A stretch of 64,000 bases of DNA from positions 62,001-126,000 of the forward strand of contig QCCX01000001.1 of NCBI GenBank assembly GCA_003278845.1, in the 5' to 3' direction. The stretch is from Prochlorococcus sp. AG-347-O22 (lineage in GTDB: Bacteria > Cyanobacteriota > Cyanobacteriia > PCC-6307 > Cyanobiaceae). Below, piece by piece: positions 1 to 10,833 of the stretch (its first letter is position 1; each line of letters starts with the position of its first letter). The notes below the pieces were generated by a model. It had not been told where the DNA came from, made no database searches, and saw only the letters and a program-made list of their open reading frames with translations. The translations under genes and the position numbers were made by a program.

Positions 1-419
1 ATATTGATGATCATCATACGAATGAAGATGTAGGAATCGCATTAGGCAAAGCATTTTCAAAAGCCTTGGGAGAAAGAAAAGGAATAAGCAGATTTGGACA
101 TTTCTTTGCCCCATTAGATGAAGCATTAGTTCAAGTCACCTTAGACTGTTCTGGCAGACCACATCTATCTTATGATCTTGAATTAAAAGCTCCAAGGATA
201 GGAAATTATGATACTGAACTAGTAAAGGAGTTTTTTATTGCCTTTGTAAATAACAGTGGTATTACTCTGCATATTAATCAAATACAAGGTAGTAATTCAC
301 ATCATATTGTTGAGGCTTGCTTTAAAGCTTTTTCACGAGCAATGAGAATGGCTACCGAAATAGATCTAAGAAGATCTGATTCAATTCCAAGTAGTAAAGG
401 AATGCTAGAAAAACAATAA
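1..419 (+). CDS. hisB: Imidazoleglycerol-phosphate dehydratase, 5'-truncated by window edge
   Basis: Frame open from base 3: [18 protein letters not shown]...[17 protein letters not shown]...[19 protein letters not shown], typical HisB motifs. Confidence 0.95.
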   Translation, partial: IDDHHTNEDVGIALGKAFSKALGERKGISRFGHFFAPLDEALVQVTLDCSGRPHLSYDLELKAPRIGNYDTELVKEFFIAFVNNSGITLHINQIQGSNSHHIVEACFKAFSRAMRMATEIDLRRSDSIPSSKGMLEKQ

Positions 420-452
420 AATAGGAATTTTTTCGAATCATCCACAATTTAG

Positions 453-1976
453 TTGATTTTTGGCGAAGATATACACAGTAATTATTTTGTTGTGACTTAT
501 TTACAAGATAAAAAAATTGATAAAATTAAAAGTTTTAATAAAGAAGATTGGTCAAGTGCTTATAAAAATGTGGAAAAGGAGCTAACTAAGGAGCCTCTAA
601 AACTTAGTAAAGGTAAAAATATTAAAAATTTAAATGGAACATTATTAAGAAATGGACCAGGAATATTAGAAAGAGGTGGACAATGGGTTCATCATCCATT
701 TGATGGTGATGGGATGATTACATCAATAAAATTCGAAAATGGTCAGCCATTATTAACCAATAGATTTGTAAAAACTAAAGGCTATTTGGAAGAAGAAAAA
801 ATAAATAAATTTATTTATAGGGGTGTTTTTGGCACACAAAAAAATGGAGGAATTTTAAATAATGCATTAGATCTAAAATTCAAGAATATCGCTAATACTC
901 ACGTCGTTAAATTAGGAGATGAAATTCTTGCATTATGGGAAGCAGCTGGTCCACATGCAATGGATCAAGATAGTCTTGACACTATTGGTTTAACAACATT
1001 AAGAGGGGTACTCGAGCCTAACGAAGCATTCAGTGCCCATCCAAAAACAGACCTAAATTCAAATGCATCTTCAGAACTTTTAGTCACTTTTGGAGTAAAA
1101 ACCGGACCAAAAAGTACCATTAGATTAATGGAATTTGATAATGCTGGTAAAAATTCTGGAGAGCTCATTTTTGACAGAAAAGATACCTTTAATGGCTTTG
1201 CATTCCTTCATGATTTTGCAATTACAACTAATTGGGCAATATTCTTACAGAATGCTATTGATTTTAATCCTCTTCCATTTGTAATGGGTCAAAGAGGAGC
1301 AGCACAATGTCTAAAGTCAAACCCAAATAAAAAGGCAAAGTTTTTTATTATCCCCAGAGAAAGTGGATTATTTAGAGGACAGCCTCCTTTAACAATAGAT
1401 GCTCCAGAAGGATTCGTTTTTCATCATGTAAACGCATTTGAAAAAGATTCCAAAATCGTATTGGATAGTATTTTTTATGATGATTTCCCATCAGTTGGTC
1501 CAGACGAGAATTTTAGGGATATTGAATTTGATAAATATCCAGAAGGAAAACTGAAAAGATCAATTATCGATCTAAAGACAAAAACTTGTGAACTTGAAAC
1601 TTTCAGTGAACAATGTTGTGAATTTGCTGTTGTTAATCCTAAAATCTTAGGATTAAAAGCAACTTTTAGTTGGATGGCAAGCACATCTCAAAAGCTGGGG
1701 AACGCTCCACTTCAAGCAATAAAAAAAATAAATTTAACTTCTAAGGAAGAGATTTTTTGGTCAGCAGGTCCAAGTGGATTTGTTAGTGAACCAATTATGG
1801 TTCCATCAGAAAACTCCTCAAAAGAAGATGAGGGATTTTTATTTATACTTCTATGGAACGGAGAAAGAAGGGGAAGCGATTTAGTGATATTAGACGCAAA
1901 AGACTTAAAAGAAGTAGCTGTTTATGAATTACCTATTTCAATTCCTCATGGCCTTCATGGATCTTGGGTTAATTAA
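453..1976 (+). CDS. Carotenoid oxygenase (apocarotenoid cleavage dioxygenase family)
   Basis: RNGPGILERGG..HPFDGDGMI, AHPKTD, LHDFAIT, FHHVNAFE, HGLHGSWV iron-ligand His context; start is TTG at 453 or possibly the in-frame GTG near 492. Confidence 0.9.
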   Translation: MIFGEDIHSNYFVVTYLQDKKIDKIKSFNKEDWSSAYKNVEKELTKEPLKLSKGKNIKNLNGTLLRNGPGILERGGQWVHHPFDGDGMITSIKFENGQPLLTNRFVKTKGYLEEEKINKFIYRGVFGTQKNGGILNNALDLKFKNIANTHVVKLGDEILALWEAAGPHAMDQDSLDTIGLTTLRGVLEPNEAFSAHPKTDLNSNASSELLVTFGVKTGPKSTIRLMEFDNAGKNSGELIFDRKDTFNGFAFLHDFAITTNWAIFLQNAIDFNPLPFVMGQRGAAQCLKSNPNKKAKFFIIPRESGLFRGQPPLTIDAPEGFVFHHVNAFEKDSKIVLDSIFYDDFPSVGPDENFRDIEFDKYPEGKLKRSIIDLKTKTCELETFSEQCCEFAVVNPKILGLKATFSWMASTSQKLGNAPLQAIKKINLTSKEEIFWSAGPSGFVSEPIMVPSENSSKEDEGFLFILLWNGERRGSDLVILDAKDLKEVAVYELPISIPHGLHGSWVN

Positions 1977-1978
1977 AT

Positions 1979-2554
1979 TTAAGAAAAAATTTCAATTAAA
2001 TCTGGAATAATTTTTTTTAATGCTTTACCTCTATGACTACAAGAGTCTTTAATATCATTATTCATTTCAGCGAAAGTTAATCTGGTAGAACTCTCCTCAA
2101 AAATTGGGTCATACCCAAAACCACTTTTTCCTCTGGAGTTTAAAATTATATTGCCATGACATTTGGCCTCAGATTCAATAATCACTTCACCATTTGGGGA
2201 ACAAACACAAATATTAGCAACAAAAAAAGCACTTCTATTTTGAATTCCATCAAGTTCTCTTAAAACTCGTTCAATTCTCTTCTGATCATTTTCTGCATAT
2301 CTAGATGAGTAAATGCCAGGCCTACCACCTAATGCTTCAATACAAATTCCTGAATCATCTGCTATGGAAAAGTTATTCGTTTTTCTCGAAACTTCACACG
2401 CTTTTTTAATTGCATTATCTCTAAATGTCAGTCCATCCTCTTCAACTTCTAATGATTCTGGCTGGAGTAACAATTTACAATTAACTCCAGCAAGCAATTT
2501 CTTATATTCTTCAATTTTACCTTTATTCTTACTCGCTAAAAATAAATTTTTCAC
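1979..2554 (-). CDS. rdgB: RdgB/HAM1 XTP/dITP pyrophosphatase
   Basis: NLFLASKNKGKIEEYKKLL, DDSGICIEALGGRPGIYSSRYA, GFGYDPIF; likely GTG start at 2554 rather than the track start at 2593. Confidence 0.9.
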   Translation of the reverse strand: MKNLFLASKNKGKIEEYKKLLAGVNCKLLLQPESLEVEEDGLTFRDNAIKKACEVSRKTNNFSIADDSGICIEALGGRPGIYSSRYAENDQKRIERVLRELDGIQNRSAFFVANICVCSPNGEVIIESEAKCHGNIILNSRGKSGFGYDPIFEESSTRLTFAEMNNDIKDSCSHRGKALKKIIPDLIEIFS

Positions 2555-2556
2555 CC

Positions 2557-4011
2557 TTATTTTCCTGCCAAATTTATAAATTCTTGACCCCACTCTAATA
2601 CCTCAATTAGATAAGATTCTTTTGGGGCTTCACAATATAACCTTAAAAGAGGTTCTGTTCCTGAAAACCTAAACAGAAGCCAAAAATTTCTATCAATTCT
2701 CAACTTTATTCCATCGATCTTTGAGATACTTTTTAAATTGTGATTATTAATATTCTCAGGAATATTATTTATGATAAATTCTTTTACATTATTTTTTTCT
2801 GACTGATTTGGGAATTTAATATCAATTCTTTTATAAAAACTTGGCCCAAAATCTTCTTGAATTTCATCTAAGGTTTCATATAAATACTGAGATTTTTCAG
2901 CAATTCCATTTAATAAAACCATCGCTGCATATAGAGCATCTCTTTCAGGCATAAAGTCACCAAAACCAACTCCTCCAGATTCCTCTCCTCCAATAAATAT
3001 TTTTTCTTTAATCATTTTTTTAGCAATATATTTAAAGCCAACTGGAAGTTCAAAAACATCTCTATTTTGACTCTCTGATATATTTTTAATAATATCTGAA
3101 CCACTAACAGTCTTTAAAACAGGATAAGAATTATTTTTAATTTCGCCCAAATAGCTAATAAAGTATGGGAGTAAATCTTGAGTACTAGAGTATCTTCCTT
3201 TTTCATCAATTGCCGCAATTCTATCACCATCACCATCAAATATAATTCCTAAAGTTTTCACTTCATTTGTTGAATTTTTCATTAATGTTTGTTTTAGATC
3301 ATCTACATAATTTAAAAGAGGTTCAGGAGGTTTTCCTCCAAAAAAAGGATCAGCATCTTTCCTGATTTCTGAAATAACTTCTAAATCATTAGAAGCAAAA
3401 ATCTCAGCCATACAATTTGCAGCTGAACCATGCATAGAATCTACAAAAATTCTCAATTTCATTTTTTTTAATCTCTTGGAAATATAGTCAATATCAAAAA
3501 GGGATTTAATTCTATCTAAATGAAATTTCTTAATATCTACCAATTTATTAATACCATCTATTTTTTCAATTGAATTTCCAAGCATTAATCTTTTTTCAAC
3601 TTCACTTGTAAAAGATTCGTCAACAGAACATCCATTAAAGCTCTTTATTTTCAGACCTAGCCAATTATATGGATTATGACTTGCTGTAATTACTAACGCT
3701 CCAAGACAACCTACTTCTTTGGCATAGAAACTACAAGAGGGTGTTGTAACAAAACTATCAGATAAGATCGGTTCGAAACCACATCCTCTTACAAAAGGCA
3801 CTATTTGCTTGGCGAATTCACAAGCCATAAATCTACGATCATATCCAATAACAATTTTCTTTGAATTAACTTCTTTATAGTATTGATAATGCAACTCCTG
3901 ACATGCAGCGACAACAACTCTTGAAAGAGTGGACAGGTTAAAGTCAAAACCAATAATTCCTCTCCAACCATCAGTTCCAAACTTTATCTTATCTAATTTA
4001 TCAGCTTTCAA
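2557..4011 (-). CDS. Phosphoglucomutase/phosphomannomutase family protein
   Basis: FGTDGWRGIIG, TASHNPYNWLG, DGDGDRIA, FRFSGTEPLLRLY motifs. Confidence 0.92.
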   Translation of the reverse strand: MKADKLDKIKFGTDGWRGIIGFDFNLSTLSRVVVAACQELHYQYYKEVNSKKIVIGYDRRFMACEFAKQIVPFVRGCGFEPILSDSFVTTPSCSFYAKEVGCLGALVITASHNPYNWLGLKIKSFNGCSVDESFTSEVEKRLMLGNSIEKIDGINKLVDIKKFHLDRIKSLFDIDYISKRLKKMKLRIFVDSMHGSAANCMAEIFASNDLEVISEIRKDADPFFGGKPPEPLLNYVDDLKQTLMKNSTNEVKTLGIIFDGDGDRIAAIDEKGRYSSTQDLLPYFISYLGEIKNNSYPVLKTVSGSDIIKNISESQNRDVFELPVGFKYIAKKMIKEKIFIGGEESGGVGFGDFMPERDALYAAMVLLNGIAEKSQYLYETLDEIQEDFGPSFYKRIDIKFPNQSEKNNVKEFIINNIPENINNHNLKSISKIDGIKLRIDRNFWLLFRFSGTEPLLRLYCEAPKESYLIEVLEWGQEFINLAGK

Positions 4012-4092
4012 ATTTCAAATTTCCTTGATTTCTTATAATTATCTATAATATTTTATATGAGTAATTTTTAAAACCGCCCAAAAAAAAATAAT

Positions 4093-5511
4093 TTGAATTC
4101 TCTTCATTTAAAAAGTTTTACAAGATGCAAAAGAAAAGCATGGCTCGATTTTAAGGGTAAAAAATCTTATGAAGTTTGGACTCCCCATAAAGCTATATAT
4201 AAAATTAATCAGTTTCAAATTTTCTCTAAATTTTGTAATGGTGAAATATATACAGGATTAAAAGCCTGTGAAAATGGTTATCAAGGGGTAATTGGATTAA
4301 AAATCAAAGGAAATCTTTTCCAAAATATAAACGCAGAGATACTTCCACAATTACTTTTAAGGACTAAAGGTAAAAGTAAATGGGGACAATATAAATATTT
4401 ACCTGCTGTTTATAAGTTAGGCCACAAAACAACTAAAGAACATTTATTCGACTTAGCTTTTTCTTCTATGCTTTTGGAATCTTTTCAAGAATCTAAAATT
4501 GAGAAAGGATTAGTAATTTCAACTTTTTATAAAAAAGTTAAAGTTGAAGAAATTTATTTAAATAAAAAATTAAGAAATAAAGTTTTAAATGTTTTATTAA
4601 ATTTGAATGAATGTTTGGAGGGATCCATACCAGAAATAACTCAAGATAGAAAAAAATGTACTATTTGTTCATGGCAAAAATTTTGTGACAAAGAAGCAAA
4701 AGAAAATGGATGTCTAACCGACATAGATGGAATAGGGTCCAAAACGGCCTCATTACTCAAAGCAAATGGAATAACTAATACCCAAACATTAGCTTTATAC
4801 AGCGAAAAACAACTTGGAGATAAATTATCTAAATTCAAAGATCAGAAGTATGAAAAAGCATCCATATTTGTAAAGCAAGCACAAGCATATATCTCTGGAG
4901 AACCATATTTCATTTCTAATAAAAATAATACAGAAGATCTATTAGAAAAATTATGGTCGGGATTTTATATATTTGATATTGAGTCTAATCCAGATGAAAA
5001 GCATGATTTTTTATATGGATTTTTAAAAGTAAATAATTTGTCTATAAAAAAAGAAGATCTTATTTATCAACCAATCTTAGATCTTAAAAACAATAAAGGA
5101 GAATCTTACAGGCAAATTATTGAAATACTTTTTTCACACAAGGAATGGCCAGTTTTGCATTACGGAGAAACTGAAAAAATATCAATAATTAATATAGCTA
5201 AAGAACTAAATTTTAGTTTTCAAGAAATTGATTCACTTTCCTCAAGATTTATTGACTTACATACCTTAATAAGAAAGTCTTGGATATTACCACTAAAAAA
5301 CTATGGCTTAAAAAATGTTTCTAATTGGCTTGGATTTGAATGGGCGCAGAAAAATGTAAGTGGCTCTAAAGCACTTTATTGGTGGATTCAATATCAAATT
5401 ACAGAAAACCAAATATTTTTAAAGAAAATTATTCAATATAACAAAGATGATTGTTTTGCTACTCTACAAATTGCAGAATATTTAATCAAAAATCGATTAA
5501 AGAAAAATTGA
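4093..5511 (+). CDS. TM0106-family RecB-like putative nuclease
   Basis: N-terminal RecB-like region, CTICSWQKFCDKEA cysteine cluster, HhH-like DIDGIGSKTASLLKANGI, C-terminal RNase H-like FDIESNPD...YNKDDCFATLQIAEYL; TTG start. Confidence 0.75.
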   Translation: MNSLHLKSFTRCKRKAWLDFKGKKSYEVWTPHKAIYKINQFQIFSKFCNGEIYTGLKACENGYQGVIGLKIKGNLFQNINAEILPQLLLRTKGKSKWGQYKYLPAVYKLGHKTTKEHLFDLAFSSMLLESFQESKIEKGLVISTFYKKVKVEEIYLNKKLRNKVLNVLLNLNECLEGSIPEITQDRKKCTICSWQKFCDKEAKENGCLTDIDGIGSKTASLLKANGITNTQTLALYSEKQLGDKLSKFKDQKYEKASIFVKQAQAYISGEPYFISNKNNTEDLLEKLWSGFYIFDIESNPDEKHDFLYGFLKVNNLSIKKEDLIYQPILDLKNNKGESYRQIIEILFSHKEWPVLHYGETEKISIINIAKELNFSFQEIDSLSSRFIDLHTLIRKSWILPLKNYGLKNVSNWLGFEWAQKNVSGSKALYWWIQYQITENQIFLKKIIQYNKDDCFATLQIAEYLIKNRLKKN

Positions 5512-6333
5512 TCCTACAGATTTGTTTATAATAATTTTTCCAAAAATTTCTGAAAAAAAATAACTTTCTTCCTCTAAATATTTTCTTTTTATCATGGCTA
5601 AACCTTTTATTTGACAATCTGATTTAAAAAAACTAGTGATTTTGCCTACAGAAATATCCTTGGCAGAATTTGTATATAAATTTTTATCTTCTAAGTCTAA
5701 ATTCAAATTAGATTCAATTGATTTCCAAATTCTTATTTCCTGTTTTAAAGAAGAAACATTTTTTATTTTTGACATTGTTTCTTGTCCTAAATAACAACCT
5801 TTATTAAAATCTATAAGATCTTGTAATCCAAGCTCAAGAGGATTATTTTTTCCGTTTATTTCCATTTCTAATGAGGGTATTGCCTGATTAATCTTCCAAA
5901 GTTTTAAATCATTGGGATTTAGTAAATTTAGTTTATTTTTATATATTTCAAATTCTTTATCTTCTGTTTTGAAAAAAATAGGCTGGTAAGTTCTCCATGA
6001 ACTAGATTCATCAATTTCCTGAATTCTATTTATCAAGAAAGGTTTACTCAAAAGTACATCGTCCGCTGGAAAAATAATTTGATTAAAATAATCAAATATT
6101 TCATTTGTGTTACCAGCCAAGATAATTACTTCTAAGCTTCTTTCTAAAAAAATAATTTCAATTAATGACCTTAGAACTCCATTTGGAGTTAACCAACAAG
6201 TTTTGATAACTTTATTTTCTGAATTAAGAATATTACCAGTTGTTATTCCATTCAAAAATTTTCTGGCATCTTTTCCAGTAATTGAAAAACAATCAAATTT
6301 TTCAAGCCAAAACTTTTTTTTTATATCTTGCAT
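5497..6333 (-). CDS. Folate-binding protein YgfZ / GcvT-like
   Basis: GKDARKFLNGITTGNI and KGCYLGQETMSKI (YgfZ K-G-C-Y-x-G-Q-E signature). Confidence 0.88.
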   Translation of the reverse strand: MQDIKKKFWLEKFDCFSITGKDARKFLNGITTGNILNSENKVIKTCWLTPNGVLRSLIEIIFLERSLEVIILAGNTNEIFDYFNQIIFPADDVLLSKPFLINRIQEIDESSSWRTYQPIFFKTEDKEFEIYKNKLNLLNPNDLKLWKINQAIPSLEMEINGKNNPLELGLQDLIDFNKGCYLGQETMSKIKNVSSLKQEIRIWKSIESNLNLDLEDKNLYTNSAKDISVGKITSFFKSDCQIKGLAMIKRKYLEEESYFFSEIFGKIIINKSVGSIFL

Positions 6334-6343
6334 TTTGAAATAA

Positions 6344-6904
6344 CTATAAAAAGTCTTTTATTGTAAAAAGACTCTTTAATTTAACATTTTCATCTTCAAG
6401 GGCTTCTAATCCCCCTTCTTGCCTATCAACAATAGACAAAACTTCCTCAACAACATAATTATTTTCTCGTAATTTTTTTATAGCTTTTATTACTGAACCA
6501 GCAGTTGTAACGACATCCTCTAAAACAGTTACCAAAGTTCCTTCTTCTAATATTGGGCCCTCTATTCCAGCTTTGGTTCCGTATTTTTTGATTTCTTTCC
6601 TAATTATTAAACCATCAAGGTCTAGTCCATTCAAAGCTGCTTTAACAATTAATCCACTTACTATAGGGTCTGCACCTAATGTCAATCCTGCTACAGCTTT
6701 TGACCTTGAGTCCTTTAAATCTAAAAATAATTCACTTATTAATTTTAAGCCTTTACCATTTAATGAAACTGGTTTACAGTTCAAGTAATGGCTGCTTTTT
6801 TTTCCTGAAGATAAAGTGAAGTTTCCTTTCTTGTAAGATTTTTCAATTAACTGTTTTAACAATTTTGCTTTATTTAAATCATACTTATCCGAAAATTTGC
6901 CCAT
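6344..6904 (-). CDS. pyrE: Orotate phosphoribosyltransferase
   Basis: [49 protein letters not shown] motif. Confidence 0.93.
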   Translation of the reverse strand: MGKFSDKYDLNKAKLLKQLIEKSYKKGNFTLSSGKKSSHYLNCKPVSLNGKGLKLISELFLDLKDSRSKAVAGLTLGADPIVSGLIVKAALNGLDLDGLIIRKEIKKYGTKAGIEGPILEEGTLVTVLEDVVTTAGSVIKAIKKLRENNYVVEEVLSIVDRQEGGLEALEDENVKLKSLFTIKDFL

Positions 6905-7045
6905 TTGTAAAAGTTTAATTTATATTTAAAGATTAGAAGAAAAAAAAGAAATCTCACAAAAACTTCCTAATGAGGTGTTTTTTGAAATATTATTTTTATA
7001 TTGTATATTGAAATTCAATGTAATTAAAATTACATAAATTCCCTT

Positions 7046-7118
7046 GGGGGTGTAGCAATCTGGTGAATGCACCAAACTCATAATTTGGCTAAGGCGAGTT
7101 CGATCCTCGCCACCCCCA
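7046..7118 (+). tRNA. tRNA with CAT anticodon, most likely elongator tRNA-Met
   Basis: Acceptor GGGGGTG/CACCCCC, anticodon arm CCAAA-CTCATAA-TTTGG, T-arm GGCGAGTTCGATCCTCGCC; paired 1-72 argues against initiator; no encoded CCA. Confidence 0.85.
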
Positions 7119-7136
7119 TTATTCATTTGTCATTGA

Positions 7137-8405
7137 ATGAAAATAACTCTACTTTTATTTCTTTTATTCATACCAGCTTTTTTCGCAGCGAGTGAACTCT
7201 CTTTTTTATTAATAAGGCCAAGTAAAGTTTTAAGGTTAATAGAAGAAAAAAAGAAAGGAGCATTTTCAATTTTAAAAATTCAAAAACGCTTTAGATCTTC
7301 ACTAATTGCTTCTCAATTTGGAGTAACAATTTCGTTAATTGCAATTGGATGGCTCAGCAATAACCTTGCTAATGATTATTGGAAAAGCAATATTTTATCA
7401 AATAGATTTTATGATCTTCTATTATTTTTATTTGTTGTTTTAGTTGTTACTCTTGTTTCTGGACTAATTCCAAAAGCTTTAGTAATTAACAATCCAGAAT
7501 CTGCTGCATTAAGGTTAACCACAATATTCGATGCTGCTAGAAAAGCTATGAATCCTATTGTGAAAACAATAGAATTCTTTGCTAGCGCTTGTTTAGGCTT
7601 GTTCAATTTAAATAACAAATGGGATTCTTTAAACTCGGGTTTATCTGCTGGAGAATTAGAAACTCTTATAGAAACAGATAATGTAACAGGTTTAAAACCA
7701 GATGAGAAGAATATTCTTGAAGGAGTTTTTGCTTTAAAAGATACACAGGTTAAAGAAGTGATGATTCCAAGATCTGAAATGGTAACTTTGCCAAAAAATA
7801 TAACCTTCTCAGAACTAATGAAACAAGTAGATAAAACTCGACATGCTCGCTTCTTTGTGATTGGTGAGTCTTTAGATGATGTTTTAGGTGTATTAGATTT
7901 ACGTTATCTAGCTAAACCAATATCAAAAGGTGAAATGGAAGCCAATACATTATTAGAGCCATTTCTTTTACCAGTAACAAAAATAATAGAAACATGTTCA
8001 CTAGCAGAAATATTTCCAATAGTAAGAGACTACAATCCCTTCTTACTAGTAGTTGATGAACACGGGGGAACAGAGGGACTTATAACTGCAGCTGATCTAA
8101 ATGGCGAAATAGTTGGAGAGGAAATGCTCAATAATAGAATTTATTCAGACATGAGAATGTTAGATAATTTGTCTAAAAAATGGTCAATAGCTGGAAAATC
8201 AGAAATTATTGAAATCAATAAAAAGTTAGGATGTTCCATTCCAGAAGGTACTGATTATTATACTCTTGCTGGATTTATGTTAGAGAAATTTCAAATGGTT
8301 CCAAAAATTGGCGATGTTTTAGATTTTAATAACATTAAATTTGAAGTTATTTCTATGTCAGGTCCAAAAATTGATCGTGTTAAAATAATTCTTCCCAAAA
8401 ACTAA
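7137..8405 (+). CDS. CNNM/CorC-HlyC family transporter-like protein (DUF21 + CBS domains)
   Basis: N-terminal hydrophobic DUF21-like region; EVMIPRSEMVTLP and LLVVDEHGGTEGLITAADLNGEIVGE. Confidence 0.9.
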   Translation: MKITLLLFLLFIPAFFAASELSFLLIRPSKVLRLIEEKKKGAFSILKIQKRFRSSLIASQFGVTISLIAIGWLSNNLANDYWKSNILSNRFYDLLLFLFVVLVVTLVSGLIPKALVINNPESAALRLTTIFDAARKAMNPIVKTIEFFASACLGLFNLNNKWDSLNSGLSAGELETLIETDNVTGLKPDEKNILEGVFALKDTQVKEVMIPRSEMVTLPKNITFSELMKQVDKTRHARFFVIGESLDDVLGVLDLRYLAKPISKGEMEANTLLEPFLLPVTKIIETCSLAEIFPIVRDYNPFLLVVDEHGGTEGLITAADLNGEIVGEEMLNNRIYSDMRMLDNLSKKWSIAGKSEIIEINKKLGCSIPEGTDYYTLAGFMLEKFQMVPKIGDVLDFNNIKFEVISMSGPKIDRVKIILPKN

Positions 8406-8455
8406 ATGTGACTCCTCATAGAGGATAATGATAATAAATATATGGATTTGAAATT

Positions 8456-9460
8456 ATGCAACCAACCTCATCACCCGTAAAGGTTGGAGTCATAGGTATA
8501 GGGAATATGGGATGGCATCATGCTCGAGTACTAAGTTTACTCAAAGATGCAGATCTCATTGGAGTCGCAGATCCAGATGAAGAGAAAGGCAAATTAGCTA
8601 TTGACCAATTTCAGTGTGAATGGTTCATAAACTATAAGGACTTAATTCCAAAAGTTGATGCTATCTGCATTGCTGTCCCAACACTTCTTCATCACAAAGT
8701 AGGACTGGATTGTCTCAAGGGAGGTGTTAACGTTCTCATTGAAAAACCAATTGCTGCTAATGAGTTGGAAGCAAAATCTTTAATAGAGGCCGCTAATGCA
8801 AGTAACTGTCTATTACAAGTTGGGCATATTGAAAGATTTAATCCTGCTTTTAGAGAATTAAATAAAATAGTAAATAATGAAGAAATTGTTGTTTTAGAAG
8901 CTAGAAGACACAGTCCTCATGCAGACAGAGCAAATGATGTATCTGTAGTAATGGATTTAATGATTCATGATATTGATCTTATTTTGGAGCTTGTAAACTC
9001 AAAAATACAAAAATTAGCAGCAGTTGGAGGAAGAAATGGCGAAGGATTAATAGATTATGTCAATGCTACTTTAGTGTTTAAAAATAATGTTATTGCAAGC
9101 TTGACTGCCAGTAAAATGAGTCACAAAAAAATTAGGAGTTTAAGTGCTCACTGCCAAAATGGACTAGTAGAAACTGATTTTTTAAATCACTCTCTTCAAA
9201 TCTATAGAAAGTCTCATGAATCATATACTGCAGAACATGGAGAATTAGTTTATAGAAATGACGGATATGTTGAAGAAGTTAGCACAACCTCCATTGAACC
9301 TCTTTATGCAGAATTGGAGCATTTTCTTAAATGCGTTCAGGGGAAAGAAATACCTGAGGTGGATGGTGAGCAAGCCTCAAGAGCATTAAAAATTGCTGAT
9401 TTTATAGAGAGTGCAGTAGAAAATTCCGGAGATGCGATTTTACTTGAAAATCCAGTTTAA
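8456..9460 (+). CDS. Gfo/Idh/MocA family oxidoreductase
   Basis: VGVIGIGNMGWHHARVL Rossmann motif, VLIEKPIAANELEAKSL, GHIERFNPAF, HDIDLILELV. Confidence 0.9.
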   Translation: MQPTSSPVKVGVIGIGNMGWHHARVLSLLKDADLIGVADPDEEKGKLAIDQFQCEWFINYKDLIPKVDAICIAVPTLLHHKVGLDCLKGGVNVLIEKPIAANELEAKSLIEAANASNCLLQVGHIERFNPAFRELNKIVNNEEIVVLEARRHSPHADRANDVSVVMDLMIHDIDLILELVNSKIQKLAAVGGRNGEGLIDYVNATLVFKNNVIASLTASKMSHKKIRSLSAHCQNGLVETDFLNHSLQIYRKSHESYTAEHGELVYRNDGYVEEVSTTSIEPLYAELEHFLKCVQGKEIPEVDGEQASRALKIADFIESAVENSGDAILLENPV

Positions 9461-9486
9461 TACTAACAATCTAAACTAAAAGAATT

Positions 9487-9627
9487 TTATTTAAATCCAA
9501 CAGCAGCTTGCCAAACAAACACTAATAAAAAGAAAAATAAAGGAATCAGTGGAAGAACATCAACAGTTGGAGCAAAGGCCTTATAAGCCTCGGGCAATTC
9601 AGCGAATGTATTAAATAGAATGAGCAC
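9487..9627 (-). CDS. psbK: Photosystem II reaction center protein K
   Basis: Manual minus-strand translation from [49 protein letters not shown]; 46 aa, below ORF-track cutoff. Confidence 0.95.
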
Positions 9628-9660
9628 CTTTTTGATAATTTAATTAATTATGATAAGACG

Positions 9661-10779
9661 TTACCACGTATGGTGAGCAATAGAGGATGTTTTCCAAGGA
9701 GCGAAATCATTTGTAAAACAATTATCTCTAATTGCAGTAGAAATTGCATTGGTAAATCTTATTAAGTGAGCTATATTATGCAAACTTATGAGAGTTAGGC
9801 CTAATATCTCGTCATTTCTAATTAGATGATGCAAATATGCTCGAGAATAAGATTTACAGGTTTCGCATTTACAAGTTTTGTCAATCGGAGAATAGTCATT
9901 TTTAAATCGAGCATTTCGCAAATTCAATCTTTCATCATTAAAAAATGCAGTCCCATGTCTTCCTAGTCTTGTAGGCAAAACACAGTCAAATATATCGAAT
10001 CCATTAGCAACAGCTAGAGAAATTTCTTTTAAGGAGCCAATTCCCATTAAATATCTTGGTTTATTTATTGGTAAGAATTGTGGGACGTAATTAATTACAC
10101 TATGTATTTCTTCCACTGCCTCGCCAACACTTACACCTCCCACTGCTATTCCAGGAAGATCAAAAGAACTTGTATATTTTGCACTGTATTCTCTCAATCT
10201 CGGATACTTTCCACCTTGAACTATACCGAATAATGCTTGATTGGATTTCTGATGAGTCTCAACACATTTTTGCAACCATGAATGAGTTCTTTGTAAAGAG
10301 TCCTCAATATCATTTTCGTTAGCTGTATGCGGAGGACAATGATCAAAAGCCATCGCAACATCCGATCCAAGATCCATTTGAATCTGTATTACTTTTTCAG
10401 GTGATAAAAATACATGACTACCATCTCTTGGATTTTTAAATTCCACGCCTTTATCAGAAATATTATTTAATTTGGCCAAACTAAAAACTTGGTATCCTCC
10501 TGAATCAGTAAGGATAGGCTTAGGCCAATTCATGAACTTATGTATTCCACCAGATTCTTTAACTAGTTTTTCTCCAGGTTGTAAATGAAGATGAAAGGTA
10601 TTTGAAAGGATCATTTCTGATCCTGTAGAGGTTAACTGCTCAGATGAAATTCCTTTAACCGTTGCCAAAGTACCTACAGGCATAAATTTTGGTGTGTTTA
10701 CCTGACCATTTGGCGTATGAAATATACCAGTTCTTGCCCCTGTATTACTGCAATTCGATGTAATTTCAAATTCAAACAC
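9661..10779 (-). CDS. tgt: tRNA-guanine transglycosylase (queuine tRNA-ribosyltransferase)
   Basis: [64 protein letters not shown] zinc site. Confidence 0.96.
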   Translation of the reverse strand: MFEFEITSNCSNTGARTGIFHTPNGQVNTPKFMPVGTLATVKGISSEQLTSTGSEMILSNTFHLHLQPGEKLVKESGGIHKFMNWPKPILTDSGGYQVFSLAKLNNISDKGVEFKNPRDGSHVFLSPEKVIQIQMDLGSDVAMAFDHCPPHTANENDIEDSLQRTHSWLQKCVETHQKSNQALFGIVQGGKYPRLREYSAKYTSSFDLPGIAVGGVSVGEAVEEIHSVINYVPQFLPINKPRYLMGIGSLKEISLAVANGFDIFDCVLPTRLGRHGTAFFNDERLNLRNARFKNDYSPIDKTCKCETCKSYSRAYLHHLIRNDEILGLTLISLHNIAHLIRFTNAISTAIRDNCFTNDFAPWKTSSIAHHTW

Positions 10780-10833
10780 GATAATTTATAAAATTTTTGA
10801 TCCTTTTTCATTAATCTACCTTATTATTTAATA

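Noticed and set aside
6926-7126. 66-aa minus ORF overlapping the tRNA-Met
   Set aside because: The N-terminal half is antisense to a clear tRNA; NNGGGEDRTRLSQ is a typical antisense-tRNA artefact.
8408-8430. ACTCCTCATAGAGGA upstream of the oxidoreductase gene, reminiscent of the Yfr1 ACUCCUCACAC motif
   Set aside because: Only partial match, short spacer, no terminator; insufficient for an sRNA call.
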